A DNA stretch of 64,000 nt, taken from assembly GCF_004006395.2 (NCBI RefSeq), contig NZ_CP029758.2:4030001-4094000 (forward strand). The letters are read 5' to 3'. A model generated the notes under the pieces. It was not told the DNA's origin. It saw only the letters and a list, made by a program, of their open reading frames with translations, and ran no database searches. A program made the translations under genes and the position numbers. Below are positions 15,101 through 23,204 of the stretch, piece after piece. Origin of the DNA: Clostridium sp. AWRP. GTDB taxonomy: Bacteria > Bacillota > Clostridia > Clostridiales > Clostridiaceae. Position 1 is the stretch's first letter. The number at the start of each line of letters is the position of its first letter.

Positions 15101-16204
15101 TTATTTCAATGTTATTTTTTTAAATCCTCCATAATCTTTTGCCATTTGAGAATAAAGTTCTTTTCCAAGAAGGAACTTATAAATTTCATCAGCTTTTTTC
15201 TCTGGATTAATGTCTTTAAATTTTTCAGGATAGAGAACTTTACCAAGATAATATGTATCTGCTAATGCAGTATCTATATTGTTATAATAGGCAACATAGG
15301 GTAATTGGCCATATAATTCTCCATTTTTTACTGCAGAAAGGGAATTATAGAATTTGGAGTTTTTTTCATAATCTTGCTGTACTAAAGCATATCCACCCTC
15401 GTCAATAATTATTTTTTGAGGGTTCCATGTTAAAAGTTTTTCTTTGTCAATCATAACTGATCCACTTTTCCCAGTTTCATCTGCAACATTCTTAGCATTT
15501 AATATTTCAAGTTGAGGATAATGAGCTGATGTACTTTCAATACCGTGAGTTCCTTTCATGGAAAGTGCGCCAACATACACACTCTGCTTTTCCTCATTTG
15601 GTATGTCTTTAGTTCGCTTACTTAAATCATTCTTACAATTTTCCATATAATCTACTATATCATTAGCTCTTTTTTCTTTTCCTATAACCTTTCCTATAAG
15701 TTTCAATGCAGTATACATCTTTTGATCAAATACCACATTATTTCCACATGTAAGATTTACTACAGGAATTCCTGTCTTATTTTGCAGTTCTTCAGCCCCT
15801 GATTTATCAACAATATCTCCTGCAATAATTACATCAGGTTTTACATTAAGGATTAATTCAGGATTAGGATCTGCTGGAAATCCAGGTCCTATTACAGGTA
15901 ATTTCTTAAGTCCAGGATTTGCAAGCATATAAGGCCGTCCGTCAGAACTTGTCTGCTGTGCCTTTTCTACACCAACAAGTTCATTTATACCATTAACATA
16001 ACAATATAATCTCATTGCTGATCCAATAGCCACTACGCGCTTAATATTTGCAGGAATCGTAACTTTTCTTCCATCCATATCAGTTAAATTTATTTTTTCT
16101 GGTTTCTCAGATGATTTAGATATTCCCTTATTGCCGCAGCCGCTAAATACACATGTAATTAAAAATAACATGGCAACTATCATACATGAAAATTTTTTAT
16201 ACAT
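15101..16204 (-). CDS. FecB/MolA-type ABC substrate-binding lipoprotein, paralogue 1
   Basis: A 367-residue cluster A-II binding lipoprotein (lipobox TCVFSGC) with the two-lobed fold joined by a helix. It follows the ATPase gene by 15 bp and is part of the FecD-FepC unit. Conserved segments include GRPYMLANPG, KPDVIIAGD and ESTSAHYPQLE. It shares most of its sequence with the second paralogue at 13045-14154, a tandem duplication with MOSC in between. Annotated relatives are called iron transporters. The gene context argues for molybdate, tungstate or a metallo-chelate instead. Confidence 0.85.
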   Translation of the reverse strand: MYKKFSCMIVAMLFLITCVFSGCGNKGISKSSEKPEKINLTDMDGRKVTIPANIKRVVAIGSAMRLYCYVNGINELVGVEKAQQTSSDGRPYMLANPGLKKLPVIGPGFPADPNPELILNVKPDVIIAGDIVDKSGAEELQNKTGIPVVNLTCGNNVVFDQKMYTALKLIGKVIGKEKRANDIVDYMENCKNDLSKRTKDIPNEEKQSVYVGALSMKGTHGIESTSAHYPQLEILNAKNVADETGKSGSVMIDKEKLLTWNPQKIIIDEGGYALVQQDYEKNSKFYNSLSAVKNGELYGQLPYVAYYNNIDTALADTYYLGKVLYPEKFKDINPEKKADEIYKFLLGKELYSQMAKDYGGFKKITLK

Positions 16205-16219
16205 AATAACCTCTCCCTT

Positions 16220-16972
16220 TTATAATGGTACAACTACAGGAGTATTTCTATACTTTTCAATAGCTACCGAAACAGAATAAACGCTTTCAATGTTTTTAGG
16301 TGTCATTACTTCCCTTCCACCTGCAGCAAAAATACTCCCATCTTTTAATAGAACAAATTTATCTGCAAATCTTATAGCAAGATTTAAATCATGAACTATC
16401 ATTATGGCGGCAATTTGCTGAGTGTTAACTATTTCCCTAATAATTCTTATGACTTCAAGTTGATTTTTTAAATCCAAATTACTTGTGGGTTCATCTAAAA
16501 GAAGCACCTCTGGTTTCTGAGCAAGTGCCCTTGCAATTACAACCTTTTGCAATTCACCACCACTTAACTCATCCAAATATCTTAAAGAATAATCTTCAAG
16601 TCCCAGCGTTTTAACAGCCTTATTCACTATTTCAATATCCTCTTTTGAAATATTCCATTTTATATACGGTTTTCTCCCTAAAAGCACTGAATCAAAAACA
16701 GTAGTCCTAACACTTGCCTGCTGCTGGGAAACATAACCTATCCTTTGAGCAAGCTTCATAGGGCTAAGCTTAAAAATTTCATCACCTTCAATTAATACAG
16801 TACCAGACTGTGCCTTTAATATATGATTTATACATTTAAGTAGGGTGGATTTTCCTGCTCCATTTGTCCCCAAAATCGCAACACATTCCCCTTTTTTTAC
16901 TGAAAAATTAATATCTTTAAGAACAGATCTACTCGGGTACTTAAATGTAAGCCCCTTTACAGATAAAATCAT
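16220..16972 (-). CDS. ABC transporter ATPase, FepC/MolC type
   Basis: A 250-residue ATPase of the type II importer group: Walker A GTNGAGKST (about 36-44), Q-loop YVSQQQ, signature LSGGELQK, Walker B VLLLDEPTSNLD, switch His MIVHD. Its start overlaps the permease end by 4 bp, so it is translationally coupled to the FecD-type permease and would energise it. Confidence 0.9.
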   Translation of the reverse strand: MILSVKGLTFKYPSRSVLKDINFSVKKGECVAILGTNGAGKSTLLKCINHILKAQSGTVLIEGDEIFKLSPMKLAQRIGYVSQQQASVRTTVFDSVLLGRKPYIKWNISKEDIEIVNKAVKTLGLEDYSLRYLDELSGGELQKVVIARALAQKPEVLLLDEPTSNLDLKNQLEVIRIIREIVNTQQIAAIMIVHDLNLAIRFADKFVLLKDGSIFAAGGREVMTPKNIESVYSVSVAIEKYRNTPVVVPL

Positions 16973-18039
16973 TTTTTCTTATACCCCCTCATAAGCAAAT
17001 ATAAAAACATAGGTGCGCCCATAAAAGACGTAATAGCACCAACAGGTAGTATTATAGGTGAAATTATGGTTCTTGCAAGGGTATCAGAAACAAGAAGTAA
17101 AAGTGATCCCATAAGTGCAGATGCCGGAATCAAGAAACGGTGATCCCCTCCAATAATTCTTCTCATTATCTGAGGTCCTATAAGTCCTATAAATCCTATA
17201 ATACCTAGGAAAGAAACTGCTGCTGCAGTGATTAAAGAAGAAACAAACATTCCGCCAAACCGTACTCTTTCTACACTCACTCCAAGACTCTTCGCAGCTT
17301 CTTCTCCACTGTCCATAGCATTATAATCCCACTGCCTTATAACAAAATAAATTACTGATGCTATGATAAGAATTGCCATTATAATTACCTCTTTCCAAGA
17401 AGCACGTCCAAGGTCACCAAATGTCCAAAATACAACAGCTGCTACCTGAACATCCTGGGCAAAATACTGAACGAGTGTAATGCCAGCAGAAAAAAGTGAC
17501 CCTATAGCTACTCCGGCAAGAAGTACTGCTTCTGAGGAAAGAGCTCTAAGTTTTGCAATCATTAAAATGACAACAGTAGCCAGCATAGAAAAGGAAAATG
17601 CACAAATAGTAACTATATATGGATTATTTATAAGCACTGCATCACTACCGGTACTTTTAACGCTTCCTGCTCCAAATACTATAATAGCAATATTTGCACC
17701 AAAAGCTGCAGCACTGGATATTCCTAAAGTTGACGGTGATGCAAGAGGGTTTCTCAAATTACTTTGCATTACACATCCTGCAACAGATAGACCTGCACCT
17801 GCTATAATAGCAGCTAAAACTCTTGGGAGACGTATATTCCAGATTACAACATTGGATAACCCATCCCCATTTTGAAAAATAGTCATTAAAATTTGGTACA
17901 GTTTAATATTTGATGAACCAGCACAAATAGAAAATAAAGAAAATATTATAATTAGCAACAGTACAAATAAAATTACAATCTTTTTTCTTCCTGTATACTC
18001 TTCGTAATTTTCATGTATCTCTTCTTTCAATTTAACCAA
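16969..18039 (-). CDS. ABC transporter permease, FecCD/MolB type
   Basis: A 356-residue membrane protein with about ten hydrophobic segments and the family hallmarks RLPRVLAAIIAGAGL, GCVMQ, NPLASPSTLG and a late GFIGLIGPQIMRRI segment. It forms the homodimeric channel of a BtuCD-like importer. MolBCA of this same superfamily imports molybdate/tungstate, which would suit the surrounding genes, but siderophore or corrinoid transport cannot be excluded. Confidence 0.9.
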   Translation of the reverse strand: MVKLKEEIHENYEEYTGRKKIVILFVLLLIIIFSLFSICAGSSNIKLYQILMTIFQNGDGLSNVVIWNIRLPRVLAAIIAGAGLSVAGCVMQSNLRNPLASPSTLGISSAAAFGANIAIIVFGAGSVKSTGSDAVLINNPYIVTICAFSFSMLATVVILMIAKLRALSSEAVLLAGVAIGSLFSAGITLVQYFAQDVQVAAVVFWTFGDLGRASWKEVIIMAILIIASVIYFVIRQWDYNAMDSGEEAAKSLGVSVERVRFGGMFVSSLITAAAVSFLGIIGFIGLIGPQIMRRIIGGDHRFLIPASALMGSLLLLVSDTLARTIISPIILPVGAITSFMGAPMFLYLLMRGYKKK

Positions 18040-18063
18040 TTCCTTTGCTTATTTTATATGCTT

Positions 18064-18882
18064 CTACTTTTTCCAGCAAAACCATGCCACTTTAGAAGTT
18101 ACCTTTTCTTCTACAATTCCATTTATTGACTTGCTTTCTATGTAATCTCTAATTAAAACTTTTTCTTCTTCTGTTAAAGACTTTTTTCTTCCAAAATGAA
18201 GCAAGCATTTTTTGTAACATTGATCTACAGGCTGACTTTTACTCCAATCTGAATCTACATAACTTATCTTTGGATAATAGCCCATATTCCATAGTATATT
18301 AAGGGCACTATACATTTTATTTCCATAGGGTTTATTATTATGGAATCCTAAAATTATTTCAGAAATATCATTTTTTAAACTGTCTTTTCTATCCACAAAT
18401 CCACTTAAAAAATACAAATTTGTCCCACAATCAATCATTTTTATAAGATCTTCACAGCTATCCACAGCTGGTGTCATAGATGCAAAAACCAAATCAAATT
18501 TTTCTTTCCATTTAAATTCTTCTAAACTTAAGTCTGGCCATGCTTTTTTTACAAATTTTACATTATTTCTGCACTTTGCCCTTAAATTTTTTTTGGCACA
18601 CTTAAGCATATTTTCAGAAATATCTACAGCAGTAACGCATTCAGATATTTCCGAAAACTTTCTAGAATAAAATCCTGTACCACATCCTATATCCAATACG
18701 TTCTTAAATTTATTATTTTTACTTGCTTCAATAAATTCTAGTATAGAGATAAAATCTCTACTCTCCTTTTCTTCTATATCTTTGCTATTAAATTCTTCAG
18801 CCCTTTCATCCCAAAATTTTTCTTCCATATCATATGATTTTTTTGAAATATTCCATAAATTAGAAAAAAAGCTTATGTCCAT
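18064..18882 (-). CDS. Class I SAM-dependent methyltransferase in the metal operon
   Basis: I place the start at the ATG at 18882, because GAGGGTGG lies 7 bases upstream; an in-frame GTG at 18894 is the alternative. The 272-residue protein has the SAM motif VLDIGCGTGFYSRKF (about residues 65-79) and acidic VTAVDIS. Methyltransferases of this type recur beside FmdE and FecBCD-type genes in anaerobes, possibly making or modifying a metal-chelating molecule. It lies between the FmdE-like gene and the permease in one transcription unit. Substrate is unknown. Confidence 0.78.
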   Translation of the reverse strand: MDISFFSNLWNISKKSYDMEEKFWDERAEEFNSKDIEEKESRDFISILEFIEASKNNKFKNVLDIGCGTGFYSRKFSEISECVTAVDISENMLKCAKKNLRAKCRNNVKFVKKAWPDLSLEEFKWKEKFDLVFASMTPAVDSCEDLIKMIDCGTNLYFLSGFVDRKDSLKNDISEIILGFHNNKPYGNKMYSALNILWNMGYYPKISYVDSDWSKSQPVDQCYKKCLLHFGRKKSLTEEEKVLIRDYIESKSINGIVEEKVTSKVAWFCWKK

Positions 18883-18887
18883 TCTTT

Positions 18888-19415
18888 TTACCACCCTCGC
18901 GTATATTCTTCAAAACAATCCAAACAAAGTTTCTTTCCTTCACTCATTCTAATTTTATGTTCCGGAACACCTTCTCCACATTTATCACAAATAACTGTAT
19001 TAAACAATCTTGCAGTTTTGGGAACCTCAAATTTAGGTTTTTTTATTTCAAATACTTCATCTACCGGTGATTCTAAAATATACCTTTCTCTTTCCTCTCT
19101 ACTCATTTCGCCCTTAAATTGTTTTAAAACTACCCTTATACTATTTCCATTTTCTCTGTTAAAAAATGAAAAAGCCATTTTACCAGTACCTCTATATATT
19201 AGATTACCTTTTCCTAAAGTACATCCTGTTATAACTTGTACCGCATCAACACCACAAGCGTCATTTTCAGTAACGCATACTACTTCTTCATCAGATGAAA
19301 ATTTCAAATTCATTTTCTCTACTGCCGCCTCACATGCCTTAAATCCTATGGCAAGTCCCGGACACTCATGTCCATGAAATTGTATACATTTATTCCATAA
19401 TTCTTTATTCATCAA
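18888..19415 (-). CDS. FmdE-family protein with C-terminal zinc ribbon
   Basis: A 175-residue protein. Residues 1-~130 form the FmdE domain with the metal-site motif FHGHECPGLAIG (about 13-24) and the ENDACGVDA segment. The end is a zinc ribbon (CDKCGEG...CLDCFEE). FmdE was named from genes next to tungsten/molybdenum formylmethanofuran dehydrogenase, but it is also found in non-methanogens, usually near Mo/W or transporter genes. First gene of this sub-operon; the gap upstream to modD is 285 bp and should hold its promoter. Confidence 0.85.
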   Translation of the reverse strand: MMNKELWNKCIQFHGHECPGLAIGFKACEAAVEKMNLKFSSDEEVVCVTENDACGVDAVQVITGCTLGKGNLIYRGTGKMAFSFFNRENGNSIRVVLKQFKGEMSREERERYILESPVDEVFEIKKPKFEVPKTARLFNTVICDKCGEGVPEHKIRMSEGKKLCLDCFEEYTRGW

Positions 19416-19624
19416 TAATCTCCCCTTTCAATTATTTAAATTATACAAGCAATTTTCAAGCCAAAATGTGATATACAAATTGGAAATATATATATTATAA
19501 CAAGCAGAATTCTTGGCATAAGACAAAAATACTGTTTAAAACTAAATTTTTTTAAATTTTCTTCTAACAGATTATAATTGAGGTTAGATAAAATAGAAAT
19601 ACAATTTTATTATAATGATACAGA

Positions 19625-19666
19625 ATTAGTCTCATAATGATATGATAGCACCATTATGAGACTAAT
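19625..19666. terminator. Hairpin between modD and the FmdE operon
   Basis: Perfect 15-bp arms ATTAGTCTCATAATG and CATTATGAGACTAAT around a 12-base loop, 35 bp past the modD stop. The T-run is weak, so it may be an mRNA-stabilising or regulatory hairpin as well as a terminator. Confidence 0.6.
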
Positions 19667-19700
19667 ATAAAACAGAAATATAATCAATCCTAATAAATAT

Positions 19701-20546
19701 CTATATTATAGGCTCTATTTTGCATCCTATATCAATAGGTTTTGCATAATAAACACAAGTTGTTACAATAGCATCAATTCCTGTTTCAACATAATCCTCA
19801 ATATTGCTTTCATTAATCCCACCAGCAGCTAATATAACCATAGATGGACTAATATCTCTTAGAATACTTACATTTTCCTTTAATTTATCACAGGGAACCT
19901 TATCAAATTGAATTCCATCAATTCCACTTTTACAAAGTTCAACTGCATCTTCTATTGAATCAACTTCAGCTATTACTTTTTTTTCACAAACCTTACCCTT
20001 AATTTTCTTAATCATCTTGGCTAATTCATGGATACCACCTAAAAAATTTAAATGCTGTTTAAAAATTAGTATAGTCTCCGATAATCCTAATCTATGAGGA
20101 AAGCCTCCTCCCGAAACAACTGCTTTTATAGCTAATTCTTTAGTACCAGGTATATTTTTTCTTGTAGTTATAACAGAAACATCTGAATTTATATTAGCTG
20201 CCTTATCAACTAATTTCCTTGTTTTAGTAGCAATGCCAGAACTATAGTCAATAATATTTTGACAAATTTTCCATGCCATATGTAAGTCACTGGCACTGCC
20301 CTTTCCTTCAAGAAAGACCTCATTTTTCTTTACTAAACTGCCAGAAGCTTTTATTTTTGTCAGTTCTATATTTAATTTGCTAAATATTTTTGCCGCTTCT
20401 TCTGTTCCACATAGTACTCCGTCTTCCCTTGAAAAAAATTGTATCTTACCTTCTTTATTACCAATTTCTAAAACTAAAGTAGTTAAGTCAATATAGGGAA
20501 CATCTTCTTTAATAAATTTGTCAATGAGTTCATCTGAAATATACAT
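19701..20546 (-). CDS. modD: ModD-like protein (quinolinate phosphoribosyltransferase fold)
   Basis: A 281-residue member of the nicotinate-nucleotide pyrophosphorylase fold, in the ModD branch found in molybdate operons. Recognisable segments are DLTTLVLEIG, DYSSGIATKTRKLVD, TTRKNIPGTKELA, GGFPHRLGLSE and the alpha/beta-barrel end GIDAIVTTCVYYA. It lies 33 bp after the ATPase gene. The role of ModD is unproven: it is thought to act on a pyridine or molybdenum-related metabolite. It is not NadC of NAD synthesis, since nadA/nadB are absent and the context is modABC. Confidence 0.85.
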   Translation of the reverse strand: MYISDELIDKFIKEDVPYIDLTTLVLEIGNKEGKIQFFSREDGVLCGTEEAAKIFSKLNIELTKIKASGSLVKKNEVFLEGKGSASDLHMAWKICQNIIDYSSGIATKTRKLVDKAANINSDVSVITTRKNIPGTKELAIKAVVSGGGFPHRLGLSETILIFKQHLNFLGGIHELAKMIKKIKGKVCEKKVIAEVDSIEDAVELCKSGIDGIQFDKVPCDKLKENVSILRDISPSMVILAAGGINESNIEDYVETGIDAIVTTCVYYAKPIDIGCKIEPII

Positions 20547-20579
20547 TTGTAACGTCTCCCCTCTGTTAAAACATTTTAA

Positions 20580-21287
20580 TCATATACCATTACCTATAAA
20601 ATCTTCCACATACTTTGATTTAGGATGATTAAATATTTCATCAGCAGTACCTATTTGATACATTTTTCCATTCCCCATAATTGCTATTCTATCTGCCAGG
20701 TATACTGCTTCATTAAAATCATGAGTTATTTGAATAGTTGTAGTATTTAATTCTCTATGCATTTTTTTTAAGTTATGTTGAAACTTTTTCTTAGTACCTG
20801 GATCCAAAGCACTACTTATTTCATCAAGGAGTAGTATCTTTGGTGAAGTTACAACAGCCCTTGCAAAAGCAACTCTCTGCTGTTCTCCACCGCTTAATGT
20901 AAGTGGCCTTCTGTCCAGTAAATGTTCTATATTTAGCATTGAACTTATTTTCTGCAAAATTTCATCCATAATACTTTTATTCATTTTCTTCGTCTTTAAT
21001 CCAAATAATATATTTTCTCTAACGGATAAATGGGGAAATAGCAAATAATCCTGATATACAAATCCAATATTTCTACTTTCCGGCGGAATATTATTTATGT
21101 TAACATCATTTATATATATATTTCCCCTATCAATATCATACCCACCTGCAATAGCTTCTAAAACAACAGTCTTTCCGCTTCCTGTAGTTCCTAATATTAC
21201 AAAATACTCTCCATCCAGTACTTCGAAACTTATATCACAAAGTTCGAAATCACCAAGTTTTTTGTAAATATGATCTACTCTAAGCAT
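20580..21287 (-). CDS. modC: Molybdate/tungstate ABC transporter ATPase, short form
   Basis: A 235-residue ABC ATPase: Walker A GTTGSGKT (about 33-40), signature LSGGEQQR, Walker B LLLDEISSALDP, switch His QITHD. It ends right after the ATPase domain, so it lacks the ~110-residue C-terminal TOBE/Mop domain that senses oxyanion in classical ModC. Feedback inhibition by bound molybdate should therefore be absent. Lies 20 bp after the permease gene. Confidence 0.87.
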   Translation of the reverse strand: MLRVDHIYKKLGDFELCDISFEVLDGEYFVILGTTGSGKTVVLEAIAGGYDIDRGNIYINDVNINNIPPESRNIGFVYQDYLLFPHLSVRENILFGLKTKKMNKSIMDEILQKISSMLNIEHLLDRRPLTLSGGEQQRVAFARAVVTSPKILLLDEISSALDPGTKKKFQHNLKKMHRELNTTTIQITHDFNEAVYLADRIAIMGNGKMYQIGTADEIFNHPKSKYVEDFIGNGI

Positions 21288-21307
21288 ATTAGCCTCCTTA
21301 TGAAATT

Positions 21308-22117
21308 CTAGTAATTAACTTTCTTTGTACTGCATTTTTGCACACATTCAAATGCAAATAGACAAATTATAGATATAATTATAAGTATAGTGGCAGCAGC
21401 TAAAGCCTTATCAAGGTTTCCTGCTGACAAATTTAAAAATATAGCTACTGGCAGAGTTTCCGTTTTCATTCTAATAGCACCTGCTAGCATAAGTGCAGTT
21501 CCAAATTCCCCAAGTGCATTTATCCACGTAATTATTACAGCTGAAATCAATCCGTTTTTAGCTAAAGGAATTGTTATTTTAAAAAACGCTCCCCAGACGC
21601 TGCATCCAAGAGTTCTGCCTACAAATTCAAGTCTGGGATTCACATCTTCAAAAGTACCCTTTAAAATTCTTATCATATACGGAACATTTATAAAGAAGTT
21701 TGCTAGTATAATTCCTTTAACCGAAAACACTGGATCTAAACCTAACTTATTTATCATATTTTCAACCTGTTTTGTACTAAATAACATAAGCAAAGCAATT
21801 CCTGCTGCAATTGGAGGAATTGAATTTGATATTTGTATTATAGAATTTATAATCATTTTGCCAAAGAAATCATATCTGGCAAGTCCATAAGCTATAGGTA
21901 CAGCAAATATCAAACAAATTATAGTAGATATTGTAGATGTATATAATGTCAATTTAATTGCAAATTGTATTTCCTTGTCCATAATGATAGATGCTAAGTT
22001 AGGAAAACTTTTTTGAAAAACCACAAATATGGTTAAAGTTATAAAAACCATAAATATACTTATAAAAAGAAATATATAAATTTTAAAAAGAATGTCTTTA
22101 TAATTATTTTTTGACAT
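21308..22117 (-). CDS. modB: Molybdate/tungstate ABC transporter permease
   Basis: A 269-residue inner-membrane permease with about six hydrophobic segments. The EAA coupling loop is recognisable as NALGEFGTALMLAG with the preceding FKITIPLAKNGLISA segment, typical of ModB/WtpB/CysT relatives. Starts 18 bp after the binding-lipoprotein gene, in one operon. Confidence 0.88.
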   Translation of the reverse strand: MSKNNYKDILFKIYIFLFISIFMVFITLTIFVVFQKSFPNLASIIMDKEIQFAIKLTLYTSTISTIICLIFAVPIAYGLARYDFFGKMIINSIIQISNSIPPIAAGIALLMLFSTKQVENMINKLGLDPVFSVKGIILANFFINVPYMIRILKGTFEDVNPRLEFVGRTLGCSVWGAFFKITIPLAKNGLISAVIITWINALGEFGTALMLAGAIRMKTETLPVAIFLNLSAGNLDKALAAATILIIISIICLFAFECVQKCSTKKVNY

Positions 22118-22135
22118 ACTTAAGACCTCTAGTTT

Positions 22136-22939
22136 CTATTTAATAGGCTTCAAATTATACTTAATAAATATTGATTTTGCCTGACTGGAAGTAACAAAAT
22201 TTACAAATTTATCACTTAATTCTTTATCTTTAGAACTCTTTAAAACAGATATAGGTACTACTTTAATCAAATTTTGATCTTTAGGAATTTGTACTAAATC
22301 TATGCTTTTAGACGCATTTAAAGCATTATCTTCCCACATAATAGATGCATCTGCTTTTTTCATAGAAACAAACGTTACCATTTCATTTACTGTAGTAACT
22401 GTAGAAACTATATTATTTTTTACCTGACTCTCTATACCCTGTTTTTGAAATAATTTAGATGCAAGTTTTCCTAATGGAGAAGTTTTAGAATCTCCTAGAA
22501 TAACCTTAACTCCAGGTTTTGTGAAATCATTTATGCTTTTAATACCTGCAGGATTTCCTTTCGGTACAGCAATTACAGGTATATGGTATACTAAGTCCTT
22601 TTTATCCAAAACCAAATTTTTTTTGTTTGCTGTTTCATAATCTTCATTGGATGCTAATACACAAAGATCTCCCTTTTTAGAAACTTCCATCTGGCTTATA
22701 AGTTCTGAGGAATTAGCATAGGTATATTGAACTTTCGTCCCATATTTCTTTTCAAATTCTTTGCCTATTTCCTCCATAGGTTTATTTACTCCTGCAGCAC
22801 AATAAATAAGTAATGTCTTTTTATCTGTGTCATTTGTAGTAGTACTTTGCTTTTTCTGTCCACAGCCTATAAACATGCCGCACACTAGTAATAAACTCAA
22901 AACCAACATTAACATTTTGTTTTTTTTCAAAGACTTCAT
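22136..22939 (-). CDS. modA: Molybdate/tungstate-binding lipoprotein
   Basis: A 267-residue lipoprotein with lipobox MFIGCG, followed by the ModA-type fold. Typical segments are LIYCAAGVNKPMEEI, a TYANSSELISQME oxyanion loop, PKGNPAGI, GDSKTSPLGKLA and DASIMWED. First gene of modABCD. Binding of molybdate versus tungstate cannot be told from sequence; acetogens need both. Three TTATGTT/AACATAA half-sites lie 110-160 bp upstream of its start. Confidence 0.88.
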   Translation of the reverse strand: MKSLKKNKMLMLVLSLLLVCGMFIGCGQKKQSTTTNDTDKKTLLIYCAAGVNKPMEEIGKEFEKKYGTKVQYTYANSSELISQMEVSKKGDLCVLASNEDYETANKKNLVLDKKDLVYHIPVIAVPKGNPAGIKSINDFTKPGVKVILGDSKTSPLGKLASKLFQKQGIESQVKNNIVSTVTTVNEMVTFVSMKKADASIMWEDNALNASKSIDLVQIPKDQNLIKVVPISVLKSSKDKELSDKFVNFVTSSQAKSIFIKYNLKPIK

Positions 22940-23052
22940 CCCCCATACTATTTTATTTGTTTTAAGTAAGCATTAAAGTAATTTCATGATAAAATCAATC
23001 AAAACTAATCAATACTAAATTTAATTAATTACTATTATTACTTTTTGTCTAC

Positions 23053-23096
23053 TTATGTTGATTGTATCAAAAACATAACACTAAATCAATTATGTT
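23053..23096. promoter_or_regulatory. Three-half-site operator upstream of modA
   Basis: TTATGTT (23053-23059), AACATAA (23072-23078) and TTATGTT (23090-23096) form two overlapping inverted repeats with centres 18-19 bp apart, about two helical turns. The location before modA suggests binding by an oxyanion-responsive repressor of ModE or similar type. The sequence is not the E. coli ModE box, so the protein is not identified. Confidence 0.5.
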
Positions 23097-23115
23097 AAAT
23101 ATCTGTGTTAATAGA

Positions 23116-23153
23116 AAATAGTCCATACTTTAACTTAAAATATGGACTATTTT
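23116..23153 (-). terminator. Terminator after the deacetylase-like gene
   Basis: AAATAGTCCATA and TATGGACTATTT form a perfect 12-bp stem with T-rich flanks on both strands, 50 bp past the stop at 23205. Confidence 0.8.
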
Positions 23154-23204
23154 ATGTACAATTTAAATAAAATTTAACTTATATACGAAAAATTTTTTAA
23201 AACT

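Noticed and set aside
19701..20546. NadC (quinolinate phosphoribosyltransferase) of NAD synthesis
   Set aside because: It sits in modABC with 33-bp spacing and has no nadA/nadB neighbours; the ModD branch is the better call.
22940..23204. Molybdenum/tungsten-cofactor riboswitch upstream of modA
   Set aside because: The leader is short and AT-rich, with half-site repeats and no multi-stem aptamer; a protein operator explains it better.
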